Of a DNA stretch of 64,000 bases, positions 43,901 to 52,414 are shown one piece after another (position 1 is the first letter of the stretch; each line of letters starts with the position of its first letter). This stretch comes from Mesorhizobium_K sp040049215 (lineage in GTDB: Bacteria; Pseudomonadota; Alphaproteobacteria; Rhizobiales; Rhizobiaceae). Both the position numbers and the translations under genes were made by a program. The notes under the pieces were generated by a model. The model ran no database searches and was not told the origin of the DNA. It worked only from the letters and a program-made list of their open reading frames with translations. The DNA is taken from NCBI RefSeq assembly GCF_040049215.1, contig NZ_JBDZDN010000003.1:372001-436000 (forward strand). The letters run 5' to 3'.

Positions 43901-44761
43901 ATGCCGTCGATGCCTGCCATCGATATCCGGGTCTGGGGCGCGCGCGGTACGTTTCCGATGGTGGGCGCCGAGGCGCTCGAGTTCGGGGGGCATACCGCCT
44001 GCGTCGAGGTTCGCGCCGGCGCCGGCGTGATGATCTTCGACGCCGGCAGCGGGATCATCCCGCTCGGCAAGGCGCTGCTCGAGGAGGGCGTCACCGAGAT
44101 CGACCTCTTCTTCAGCCACGTCCACTACGACCATATCATCGGCTTGCCCTATTTCCTCCCGGCCTTCTGGAACAAGGCCAAGCTGCGCATCTGGGCAGGC
44201 CACATGCTGGACGGCTCGACACCCGAGCAACTGGTCGACGGCATCTTCCGCCCGCCCTACTTTCCGATCACCAAGGACTACATGCGCGCCGACGTGGAGT
44301 ACCGCAAGTTCTCGCCCGGCGACGTGCTGCAACCGTCTCCCGGCGTCCGTATCGTGACCGGCCGTCTGACGCATCCGAACGGCGCGGTGGGCTATCGCAT
44401 GGAGCGTGCGGGGGCGACCTTCTGCTACCTCACCGATTTCGAGCATGACGCAGGCGCAGGCGACGCGGAAATCCTTCGCCTGGCGAAGGATGCCGATCTC
44501 GCTATGCTCGACACGACGTACACACCGGAAGAGTATCCTCGCTACGTGAAGTTCGGCCACTCGACCTGGGAGCAGTGCGGCGCGCTGTGCGCCGAGGCCG
44601 GCGTGCGCCACTGGGGCATGTTCCACCACATGCACATGCGCACCGACGTCGACCAGCAGGCGATCGAGGATGCGGCGCGCAAGGTCTACCCGAATTCGTT
44701 CGCGGCGCGCCAGGGGCAACATTTCCAGCTCTTCGGCAAGCCGGAGCACGGCGACACGTGA
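43901..44761 (+). CDS. Metallo-beta-lactamase-fold hydrolase
   Basis: This 286-residue MBL-fold protein has the metal motif HVHYDH at residues 73-78. Further likely ligands are His158 (LTHPNG), Asp179 (LTDFEHD) and His220 or His242-243. It resembles the RNase Z/PhnP side of the superfamily, whose members cut phosphodiester bonds. Set between a cNMP-binding protein and a cyclase, a cyclic-nucleotide phosphodiesterase role is attractive but only inferred. It shares a GTGA overlap with the cyclase gene. A second in-frame ATG three codons in could be the real start. Confidence 0.87.
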   Translation: MPSMPAIDIRVWGARGTFPMVGAEALEFGGHTACVEVRAGAGVMIFDAGSGIIPLGKALLEEGVTEIDLFFSHVHYDHIIGLPYFLPAFWNKAKLRIWAGHMLDGSTPEQLVDGIFRPPYFPITKDYMRADVEYRKFSPGDVLQPSPGVRIVTGRLTHPNGAVGYRMERAGATFCYLTDFEHDAGAGDAEILRLAKDADLAMLDTTYTPEEYPRYVKFGHSTWEQCGALCAEAGVRHWGMFHHMHMRTDVDQQAIEDAARKVYPNSFAARQGQHFQLFGKPEHGDT

Positions 44762-46146
44762 CCCCCTTGCAGGCGCGCTACCAGCGCTGGCTGATCCCCT
44801 TGCTCGGGGCCCGCGCGACGAAGGCGATGCCGACGCAGGTCGCGGCGGCGATACAGGAGCAGGAGAACCGGGGCGAGGTTCTGGCCAAGATCGTCCAACT
44901 GATCATCGCCGCCGTCTGGGGGGCTCTTTATCTGCTGTCCCCGCAGCTTCGGACCAACGACTTCCTCCTCATTCCCCTTGCCGTTGGAACCTATATGGTC
45001 GTCAACGGGCTTCTTCTGTTCTGGGCGACCCGGCGGCGGCTGCCCAACTGGACGATCTACTTCTCGATCGTCTTCGACATGGCGCTGCTCTACTTCGTCA
45101 TCTGGCGCTTCCATGTTCTTCTGGACCAGCCTCCATCCTTCTACCTGAAAGCGCCCACGGTTACGTTCGTCTTCGTCTTCATCGCGCTGCGCGCGCTGAG
45201 ATTCGATCCTCGTTTCGTTCTGGTGGCGGGTGTGGCGGCGGTTGCGGGGTGGATCGCGATGGTCGGCTACGCCATCTTCGGCGATCCGGCAGGAGTGCAC
45301 ATAGCCCGCAACTTCGTGGAGTACGCGACAGGCGACGCCGTGCTGCCCGGCGCCGAACTGGAAAAGATCCTGGCGATGATGCTGGTCACCGGCATCATAG
45401 GCCTGTCGCTCTATCGCGGCCGGGTGCTGCTGATCCGCGCCACCACAGAGACGATGGCGGCAAGACGGCTCTCCCGCTTCTTCGACAGCAGCGTGGTCGA
45501 GGACATACGCTCGGGCGAGAACGCCATCGCGCCCGGCGAGGGCAGAGCCCGCGAGGCGGCGATCCTGAACGTCGACATAAGGGGCTTCTCGCGGCTGATC
45601 GAAAACCTCCCCCCGTCGGACGCAATCTCGATGCTCACCGCATACCAGCGCCGCGTCGTGCCGATCATCCAGGCAAATGGCGGCGTCATCGACAAGTTCA
45701 TGGGCGACGGGATCATGGCGACCTTCGGGGCCGTGAGGCCGTCGGACACCTATGCCGCCGACGCGTTGAGGACCGTGGATGCGATCCTTGCGGACACGGA
45801 TTTGTGGGGTGACGACGCCAGCCTCAGCCAGTTGGTCCGGGACGGCATCGGCCTGTCGGTTTCGGCCGGACCCATCATCTTCGGTGCGGTCGGCGACAGC
45901 GACCGGATGGAGGTAACCGTGATTGGCTCCACGGTAAATGTCGCGGCCAAGCTGGAAAAGGCCAACAAGATCTTCGACAGCGCCGCGGTGGTCACGCGGT
46001 CGACGTTCGACGCGGCGATCGGGCAGGGCTATGTGCCGGCGCGTATGCCGCGTTTCATGGACGTCGACGTCGAGCTCGAAGGGCTGGCGCCCGGCACGGC
46101 GCTGGCGGTCTGGAGCCGGCGCGAGAGCCTTGCACCGTCAGCTTGA
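44758..46146 (+). CDS. Membrane-anchored class III adenylate/guanylate cyclase
   Basis: This is a protein of about 462 residues. The N-terminal half has about five or six membrane helices (residues 45-220); a linker and a cytoplasmic class III cyclase domain follow. Metal aspartates are Asp273 (NVDIRGFS) and Asp317 (KFMGDGIM), and the adenine-selecting lysine Lys313 is present. In the VNVAAKLE segment the usual catalytic arginine is Lys398, so activity may be low or need a partner. The GTG start overlaps the stop of the MBL gene, giving coupled translation. Its end overlaps the convergent deacetylase gene by nine bases. Confidence 0.88.
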   Translation: MTPLQARYQRWLIPLLGARATKAMPTQVAAAIQEQENRGEVLAKIVQLIIAAVWGALYLLSPQLRTNDFLLIPLAVGTYMVVNGLLLFWATRRRLPNWTIYFSIVFDMALLYFVIWRFHVLLDQPPSFYLKAPTVTFVFVFIALRALRFDPRFVLVAGVAAVAGWIAMVGYAIFGDPAGVHIARNFVEYATGDAVLPGAELEKILAMMLVTGIIGLSLYRGRVLLIRATTETMAARRLSRFFDSSVVEDIRSGENAIAPGEGRAREAAILNVDIRGFSRLIENLPPSDAISMLTAYQRRVVPIIQANGGVIDKFMGDGIMATFGAVRPSDTYAADALRTVDAILADTDLWGDDASLSQLVRDGIGLSVSAGPIIFGAVGDSDRMEVTVIGSTVNVAAKLEKANKIFDSAAVVTRSTFDAAIGQGYVPARMPRFMDVDVELEGLAPGTALAVWSRRESLAPSA

Positions 46147-46911
46147 AGCGTTGCGAAATTCTTTCAGCGGCGGCGTCCAGGCGGCTGCCCGGCTTGAAGC
46201 GAAAACCTCAAGCATCGCCTCCGTGAAAGCCCAGGTGGCATCGTCCTGCACCAGATGGTGCGTGAGGATGCCGTAAGGTTCCGCGTAGTCGGCGCCGCCT
46301 GTCCTGCGGGCAGCGAGTTCCCGCGCAAGCTGGGCGTCAAGCAGCCGGGGATCAAGCAGGCCACCGCCCGACTTCCAGGCCACCGGATCGAGATGCGTAT
46401 TGATCTGCAGCAGGTCGCGGGCGGCAAATTTGGCTTTGCGCGGCGTGAAGGTCGAGATTGCCGCAAAACCGATCGCAGGCAGGCCGTCCAGCAATTCGGG
46501 CGCGATGCGGTTCCAGGGCGGCGTGAAAACGGGCAGGGCCTGAGCCGCGAAGAGTTCATCCAGCCGGCGGCGACCGGCTGCGATTTCCTCGAGCATTGTC
46601 CCGCTAGGACGATGCGCACCGAACTCGGCTTTCTTCTGATCGGGCGGCGCATGATTGAGATGTTTCCATCCATGCGTGAGCGCGAAGATGTCGGGAGCGG
46701 TCCTCACCCGGTCCGCGAGTTCGGCGGAGGCAGGCTCGGGAATCACGGCGAGATGCAGTGGCGCCTCGAACCTGTCGGCCAGCGCGATCAGCCGTTCAAG
46801 CGCGGGCGTGGGCATGACGGCGTCGTCATCGCGCCACCAGATCGGCAGGGTCAGGTCTTCGCCGCGCCAGCGTTCCAGCTCCGCGGTCGCGGCAGGGAGC
46901 AGCCGCTTCAT
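46138..46911 (-). CDS. Polysaccharide deacetylase family protein
   Basis: This 257-residue protein resembles NodB-type carbohydrate esterases. IWWRDDDAV carries the catalytic and metal aspartates, THGWKHLNH gives the HxxxH-like metal motif, and FTPPWNRI is the following conserved loop. There is no signal peptide, so it would act in the cytoplasm or on a lipid-linked sugar at the inner membrane. It is the last gene of a six-gene minus-strand operon of glycosyltransferases and overlaps the gene before it by four bases. Confidence 0.85.
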   Translation of the reverse strand: MKRLLPAATAELERWRGEDLTLPIWWRDDDAVMPTPALERLIALADRFEAPLHLAVIPEPASAELADRVRTAPDIFALTHGWKHLNHAPPDQKKAEFGAHRPSGTMLEEIAAGRRRLDELFAAQALPVFTPPWNRIAPELLDGLPAIGFAAISTFTPRKAKFAARDLLQINTHLDPVAWKSGGGLLDPRLLDAQLARELAARRTGGADYAEPYGILTHHLVQDDATWAFTEAMLEVFASSRAAAWTPPLKEFRNASS

Positions 46912-48053
46912 CCGCGTGCGCTCAAAAGGTCGACGAGAATGCGGCTTGTGCGCGCCGCGCCGTCGAACTTCAGCCCGTTCGCCGTGAAGCGTCCGCGCTG
47001 GATCGCGGCGGCCGTGGCCGCGGCGAGGTTTTCCGCGGTGAGATCCTCCTCCGCGATCTGGCCGAAGCCGAAACGTTTGCGCAGCGACGCGGCGCGCAGC
47101 GTCTGCTCGACCTCTCCGGCCTCGGCGAACGGCACGAAGACGCCGGGAACGCCGGCCTGAAGCCAGTCGATCGCCGTGTTGTAGCCGCACTGACCGACGG
47201 CGGCCGCGCAACGCATCAGCATCGCGCGGTAGTCGGCGCGCAGCGGTTCGGCAAAGACGGGAGCGCCGTTGGCGAGGTCGTTCAGCCTGGCGCAGACCGC
47301 TTCCGCGTCGCTGCCGCCGACAAGAAGCCGCCAGCGGTTGTTGCCCAGGCGCGCTGCCTCGATCGATGTCTCGAAGAGCTTGCGCCCGACCGGTCCGCCG
47401 CCGGCGGTGACGATGATTTCGCCAGCGCCTTCCCCTCCGGCGGAGTCCTCGACCGGCATGGGCGGCGCGATGAAGCCCGTATAGTGGAAAAGCCGGGCGA
47501 TCCGCGGCGTCACCGGCCAGCTGACCTCCAGCGACACCACGCCGGCGTCGGAATGCACCAGCACGCCGTCATAATGCTCGGCGAGCCAGGTTTCCGTCTG
47601 CTGCGCCTTTTTCGCATTGGAGGGCGGCGCGAGAATATCGCGGATCGACGAAAAGACGAGCGGGGCCCGAGGCATGGCCTCGGCCACGGCGATCGCGGCC
47701 TCGAATTCCTCGCGCAGAACGCGGCGGCCGAACGGAAAGAGTTCCGTTATCAGCACATCCGGCGGACTGGCGCAGAGCGCCGCCTTGAGCACGCGGATGC
47801 GTTCCTGCATGAATTCCGGCGCAACCGGATTCCCTGAAATGTCGAGCAGCTTCGTGAAGCTGGCGCCGTCGGAGCGCACCGGCGGGAGCTGGACGAAATC
47901 GACCCCGGAAAGGTCGAGATGTCCGGCCGGCATGCCGCCCGAGATGAGCTGCGGCGCAAGACCGGCGTCGTGCAAGGCGCGAGCGAGTATCAGCGAGCGG
48001 CTGAGATGTCCGGTGCCGAGCAGATGGGTGACGAGGATGGAAACGCGTTTCAT
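46908..48053 (-). CDS. Glycosyltransferase, MurG/GT28-like
   Basis: This 381-residue protein has two Rossmann domains. The N-terminus ILVTHLLGTGHLSRSLILAR and the C-terminal GGGPVGRKLFETS and GQCGYNTAIDWLQAGVPGVFVP match the GT28 (MurG-like) family; the latter contains the nucleotide-sugar site. It is similar in plan to the first gene of this operon (the protein ending at 50977), so the two may add successive sugars. It overlaps both neighbours by four bases. The sugar donor is unknown. Confidence 0.82.
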   Translation of the reverse strand: MKRVSILVTHLLGTGHLSRSLILARALHDAGLAPQLISGGMPAGHLDLSGVDFVQLPPVRSDGASFTKLLDISGNPVAPEFMQERIRVLKAALCASPPDVLITELFPFGRRVLREEFEAAIAVAEAMPRAPLVFSSIRDILAPPSNAKKAQQTETWLAEHYDGVLVHSDAGVVSLEVSWPVTPRIARLFHYTGFIAPPMPVEDSAGGEGAGEIIVTAGGGPVGRKLFETSIEAARLGNNRWRLLVGGSDAEAVCARLNDLANGAPVFAEPLRADYRAMLMRCAAAVGQCGYNTAIDWLQAGVPGVFVPFAEAGEVEQTLRAASLRKRFGFGQIAEEDLTAENLAAATAAAIQRGRFTANGLKFDGAARTSRILVDLLSARG

Positions 48054-48646
48054 GCACTGCCGGTCTGGATCAGGCGCAATGGCTCGTTGTCGTGCGAGAG
48101 CGTGCCGTCGTCATGGACGTCGACGCGATAGAGGCGGTCGCGCTTGACCCTGAACGGAGCCGGGCCGTCGAAATTCCAGCCCGTCGCGCGGGCAAGCAAT
48201 ACACGCATTATCCCAATGTGGGAAACGACAACCGCCGGCCCTTCGACCGAGCCCAGCCAAGGCTTGACCCGCTCCCAGACGCGCCTGGGGGTCTCCCCCC
48301 CCGGAGGCTGAAAATCCCATCCCCATTCCTCGATGTGGCGATAACCCGAATTGCGGTCCTCCAGCAAGTCGATCCCGCATTGGCCCTCGCAGCCGCCCCA
48401 GTCCATCTCGATCAGCGCGGGCACGATGACCGGCTCGCGTCCGGCGATGATGCGCGCCGTTTCGACGGCGCGGGCAAGCGGGCTGGAAAACAGCGCCGAC
48501 CCCTGAAATTCTTCCGGCAGCCGCAGGTGGGAAAGATGCTCTCGCGCGCGCTCGTCGAGCGGCTCGTCGGTACGCCCCTGTATGCGGCCGGCGCGGTTCC
48601 ACGCGGTATGGCCATGGCGCAGCAGCGCAAGGCGCGCGGTAATCAG
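48050..48646 (-). CDS. Histidine phosphatase family protein in polysaccharide operon
   Basis: This protein of about 198 residues has the catalytic motif ARLALLRHGHTAWN at its start and VVVSHIGIMRVLLA later, both typical of phosphoglycerate-mutase-like phosphatases. It lacks a signal peptide. Placed among glycosyltransferase genes, it might remove phosphate from a sugar phosphate or lipid intermediate. No ATG, GTG or TTG occurs just before the motif; a CTG overlapping the stop of the upstream gene is used here, so the start is uncertain and translation is probably coupled. Confidence 0.78.
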   Translation of the reverse strand: MITARLALLRHGHTAWNRAGRIQGRTDEPLDERAREHLSHLRLPEEFQGSALFSSPLARAVETARIIAGREPVIVPALIEMDWGGCEGQCGIDLLEDRNSGYRHIEEWGWDFQPPGGETPRRVWERVKPWLGSVEGPAVVVSHIGIMRVLLARATGWNFDGPAPFRVKRDRLYRVDVHDDGTLSHDNEPLRLIQTGSA

Positions 48647-49734
48647 CGGGGTCGATCCGAAAGGAGAGGCAGAAGCTCCGCGGTCAAGGCGGCGCGCGCC
48701 GCGGGCAGCAGATGTTCCGCGGCGATCCGGTCGCGCCCCTTGCGTCCCGCGGCGAGCCTGAGGTCCGGGTCGGCGATCAGCGCCTCGATGGCCCCCGCAT
48801 AGGCGGACGGATCGTCGGCCGGGACCAGAAAGCCGCCGTCGCGCACGACATCCCTGACGCCGCGCCGGTCCTCGGCGAGCACGGGACAGCCCTGCGCCTG
48901 TGCCTCGAGATAGACCATGCCGAACGCTTCGCCCACGCCCGGCCACACGAGAAGATCGCTGTCACGCAACCGCGCGGCGATCTCTTCCTGGCCGAGCGCG
49001 CCGGCAAACCTGACCTTGTCGCCAAACCGCGAAAACAATGCCTCCACCTCCGCCCGCGCCGGCCCGTCGCCGATGATCGTCAGCGACCAGGCCTGCGATG
49101 TCACCAGAGCCAGCGCCGAAGCCAGCGCCCGGTAGCTCGCCAGCTTATCCCCGGCGCGGAACATCGCACAGGTAAGTAACCGGAACGTGTCGGAGCGCGG
49201 CGGCGGTCGCCAGGGCGGCAGCGACTCAGCCGCGAGGAAAGGCCGCAACCTGGCAATCCGCTGGCCGGGAACGCGATCGCGCTCAAGCGCCTCACGATCG
49301 TATTCCGTCAGATAGAAGATGACCTGCGCGGCATCGCAGGCGGCTTCGGCGGCCTGGGCGAATCGCGCATAGGGACCTTGCAGGCGGCTCGACGCGCGGG
49401 TGCCCTCCACGAGGGCATAGGGGATGCCCCAATGCCGCGAAAGTCGCGGACCGAGAAGGTCGGGCGCCTTGTAGTAGCTGTGATAGGTGAGCCAGAGGCG
49501 GGGGCGCGGGCCGGCCGAAAGCCGCTCGATCTCGCGTTCGGCATCGCCGCAGATGCGGTCCTGCGCGGCAGGATCGCCGGCGCCGTCGCGACTGCGCAGC
49601 CTGCTCGCCAGATGGACTTCCCCAAGCCCGGCTCCGTCAAGCGCGGCGAGCAGGGCTCGCGCCATGGTGCGGTCGCCGGAGGGGACGGGATCTTCCGGCG
49701 GCTTAAGGGGCGCGTAGAAGGCGACGGCGCTCAT
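48643..49734 (-). CDS. Glycosyltransferase family 4 (GT-B) protein
   Basis: This 363-residue GT-B glycosyltransferase carries the GT4 donor-binding segment GVGEAFGMVYLEAQAQGCPV and the preceding LLVWPGVGE. I chose the ATG at 49734, four bases after the stop of the gene before it, since MSAVAFYAPLKPPEDPVPSG gives the common N-terminus of this group. It overlaps the phosphatase gene downstream. It is part of a six-gene operon that probably builds a surface polysaccharide. Donor and acceptor cannot be named. Confidence 0.85.
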   Translation of the reverse strand: MSAVAFYAPLKPPEDPVPSGDRTMARALLAALDGAGLGEVHLASRLRSRDGAGDPAAQDRICGDAEREIERLSAGPRPRLWLTYHSYYKAPDLLGPRLSRHWGIPYALVEGTRASSRLQGPYARFAQAAEAACDAAQVIFYLTEYDREALERDRVPGQRIARLRPFLAAESLPPWRPPPRSDTFRLLTCAMFRAGDKLASYRALASALALVTSQAWSLTIIGDGPARAEVEALFSRFGDKVRFAGALGQEEIAARLRDSDLLVWPGVGEAFGMVYLEAQAQGCPVLAEDRRGVRDVVRDGGFLVPADDPSAYAGAIEALIADPDLRLAAGRKGRDRIAAEHLLPAARAALTAELLPLLSDRPR

Positions 49735-49738
49735 CGGC

Positions 49739-50980
49739 CTAAGCCAGCGCGTTTCGCAGACGGGCGACCAGCCTGTCGATGCCGGCGTCCATGCCGAAAT
49801 GCTCGACCAGCCGCTCGCGCGCGGCTTCGGCACGTGCCGCGCGGCCATAGGGATCGGCGATCATGGCGGCGAGGGCCGAAGCCAGTTCGCCCACGTCCGG
49901 CTCGACGAGCACGCCCTGCTTGCCGTTCTCGATGAATTCGGGAATCGACGAGACGCTGGTGGACAGGATGGGCAGTTCCTGGCTGGCCGCCTCCATGAGC
50001 ACGTTGGGCAGGCCGTCGCGGTCGCCGTCGCTGGCGATGCGGGAGGGCAGCACGAAGATGTCGGCCTCGCGCAGGGCGGCGACGACCTCGCTCTGGTCGC
50101 GCGCGCCGCGCCATTCGACGCGTTCGGAAAGCCCGAGCTTCCGGGCCCGCGCCTTGAGAGTCTCAGAAAGTTCGCCGCCGCCGATATGGACGAACCGCCA
50201 GTTCAGCGAAGGCGGCAGTCTGGCCAGCGCGTCGAGCAGCAGGTTGTAGCCTTTCTTCTCGACCAGCCGGCCGACCGAGATGAGCGTCACCGGCTCGCCC
50301 GATCCGTCGCGCGGCGGCCGGGCAGGGGGAGGCGGCGGAAAGCGCGACAGGTCGAGGCCGTGGTAGACGAGGTCGAGCTTGCCGGGGTCGGCGGAAAGGC
50401 TGCGCAGATGTTCCGCGCCGAGCCTCGTGCAGGTGACGCCGAAAGTCGAGCGCGCGAGCTTGTCCTGCTTTTCCCAGTCGGGCGACTTCCAGATGTCCTT
50501 GGCGTGCGCCGAAAACCCCCACGCGACGCCGCGCATCACGCTGGCATAGAGCGCGACCGAAGAGGGCGTATGCATGAAATGGGCATAGATGAATTTGAGG
50601 TCGGGGGACGCTTCCCGCGCCAGCACCGCGGCCTGGCCGAAACGGCGCACGCGGTTGGGCGTGGGGTCGTGGACCAGATGTTTCAGCCAGAGCTTCAAGG
50701 CGGCGCCGAACCCCGGCAGGCGCGCCGAGTGGGCGAGGCCCTTCAGCACGCGCCACGGCTCCTGGTAAAGATATTCGGGCAGGTAGGTGACCGTGGCCTT
50801 CAGGGCGTCGTGAAGCGCATGCCGCTTCTTGTCGGTGGGATGGCGCATCGACCAGACCTCGAAGCGCAAGCCGCGATTTTCCAGCGCCACGAGTTCCTGG
50901 GCGATGAAGGTTTCGGAAAGCCGCGGCCAGCCCTTCAGGACGACAGCGAGCCGCCCGGCGGACGGTAATGCGTCGTTCAT
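49739..50980 (-). CDS. Glycosyltransferase family 4 (WcaL/ExoL-like)
   Basis: This 413-residue GT-B enzyme has LKGWPRLSETFIAQELVALE at its start, a hallmark of colanic-acid-type GT4 enzymes. It also has the nucleotide-sugar region SVGRLVEKKGYNLLLDALAR and the terminal segment LPNVLMEAASQELPILSTSV. It is cytoplasmic or membrane-associated and adds a sugar to a lipid-linked repeat unit. Its start overlaps the stop of the upstream gene by four bases (ATGA). Confidence 0.88.
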   Translation of the reverse strand: MNDALPSAGRLAVVLKGWPRLSETFIAQELVALENRGLRFEVWSMRHPTDKKRHALHDALKATVTYLPEYLYQEPWRVLKGLAHSARLPGFGAALKLWLKHLVHDPTPNRVRRFGQAAVLAREASPDLKFIYAHFMHTPSSVALYASVMRGVAWGFSAHAKDIWKSPDWEKQDKLARSTFGVTCTRLGAEHLRSLSADPGKLDLVYHGLDLSRFPPPPPARPPRDGSGEPVTLISVGRLVEKKGYNLLLDALARLPPSLNWRFVHIGGGELSETLKARARKLGLSERVEWRGARDQSEVVAALREADIFVLPSRIASDGDRDGLPNVLMEAASQELPILSTSVSSIPEFIENGKQGVLVEPDVGELASALAAMIADPYGRAARAEAARERLVEHFGMDAGIDRLVARLRNALA

Positions 50981-52182
50981 GCCTTGGCGGGGGTGCTGAT
51001 GAGCGATTTCGTCAGAGCGATGATCTTCTCCAGCCCGTCCATGAACCCGGCCGGAGCCTTGCCGGAGGGCGGGCTCTGGAAAGGCAGTTCCCGGATCGCC
51101 CTGGCCATGACTTCGGGGCCGTCGCCGTCGCGCTCCCGGTCGAGCATGCGGATCAGCCCGAGTTCCTCGGCGACGGATGCGCGAATGTGCTGCTCCATGC
51201 GCGGCACGGTGCGTGGGGCAATGACAGCCCGGCAGTCGAAGGAAAGAATCTCGCAGAACGTGTTGTAGCCGCCCATCGCGACCACGCCGAGCGCGTTCTG
51301 CATCAGCCCTTCGATGCGGGAATCGAAGCCGATCGCGGTGACGCGCGGCTCAAGCGCGGCAACGCGCTGGTCGAACGCCATGCGCCGCTCGCCGTTGAGG
51401 AAGGGACCGTAGACGATCAACGCATCGGGCTGCAGCGTCGGGTCGTTCTCGTAGGCCCTGAGCGTCCAGTCGACCAATGCCTCGCCGTCGCCGCCGCCAC
51501 CCGGCGTCACCAGCACGTAAGGCTTGTGCGGCAGGGTCGCGGGCGATTCCTGCGGTACGGCGCGGCGAAGATAGCCCGTGTAGTGCACCCTGCGCCTGAA
51601 ATCGTCGGAAATGTCGAGGCTCTGGAGCGGGTCGTAGATGCTCTGGTCGCCATAGACCCAGAACTGGTCGTAGAACTTGTCGGCGATGTCGAGCGCGCCC
51701 TTGCGTTCCCACTCCAGGCTGAGGGCCTCGGGGGAATCGAGAATATCGCGGATGCCAAGCACGATCTTGGCGCGGCCCATCTCCTTGAGGATTTCGAGCG
51801 TGGTCGTCAGTTCGCCGCGAAAGCCGGCCGGTTCCTTGTCGACGATGACGAGGTCGGGATTGAACGTGACGGCGGCAGCCAGGATGACGCTGGCGCGCAG
51901 CGCCGTCGTCTGCTCGATGTCCAGATTCAGCGATTCCGAGACATAGTCGGCGTCGATCGTCTTGACGACGCCCGGCATGCGGATGTGGTCGACGCCTGGC
52001 GCGAAGGTGAAGCGTCCGGCGACCGGCGATCCTGTGAGGATGAGCGCCGACGACCCCTCGAGCGAGGACACCAGCGCTTCGGCGATGGCGCGCGAGCGGC
52101 GCAGATGGCCGAGCCCGAACGTGTCGTGGCTGTAAAGCAGGATATGCGGGGCGCGGTTCGCCTGCTGGACTCCGTCACGCAT
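50977..52182 (-). CDS. Glycosyltransferase family protein, first gene of minus-strand polysaccharide operon
   Basis: This 401-residue GT28-like protein begins with HILLYSHDTFGLGHLRRSRA and has VTPGGGGDGEALVDWTLRAY and AMGGYNTFCEILSFDCRAVI, which match predicted glycosyltransferases of the MurG-like group. The ATG at 52182 is preferred; in-frame starts further upstream add an Arg-rich stretch unlike the family. It leads the operon, divergent from the polysaccharide-lyase-like gene across 232 bases in which I found no gene and no convincing promoter. Confidence 0.82.
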   Translation of the reverse strand: MRDGVQQANRAPHILLYSHDTFGLGHLRRSRAIAEALVSSLEGSSALILTGSPVAGRFTFAPGVDHIRMPGVVKTIDADYVSESLNLDIEQTTALRASVILAAAVTFNPDLVIVDKEPAGFRGELTTTLEILKEMGRAKIVLGIRDILDSPEALSLEWERKGALDIADKFYDQFWVYGDQSIYDPLQSLDISDDFRRRVHYTGYLRRAVPQESPATLPHKPYVLVTPGGGGDGEALVDWTLRAYENDPTLQPDALIVYGPFLNGERRMAFDQRVAALEPRVTAIGFDSRIEGLMQNALGVVAMGGYNTFCEILSFDCRAVIAPRTVPRMEQHIRASVAEELGLIRMLDRERDGDGPEVMARAIRELPFQSPPSGKAPAGFMDGLEKIIALTKSLISTPAKA

Positions 52183-52414
52183 ACAATGATCCCGCTTCGT
52201 ATCAACTGGCCGCGCAACCGGAATAGCCGTCTTGAGGCACGCTACCATTAACGTCCGGGAGCCCATTTGTGAATAGCTTCGCTCAAACGGGGGCTTCAAA
52301 CGCGGGCGCACGGCGCAGGGCTTTCGCAGAAGCCGTCGAAGCCTTAAATGACGTGAAACCGTTGTCCGCCCGGACCGGCGGTCAATTCTCCAGCAGCTTG
52401 CAAGGCAGGTGATC

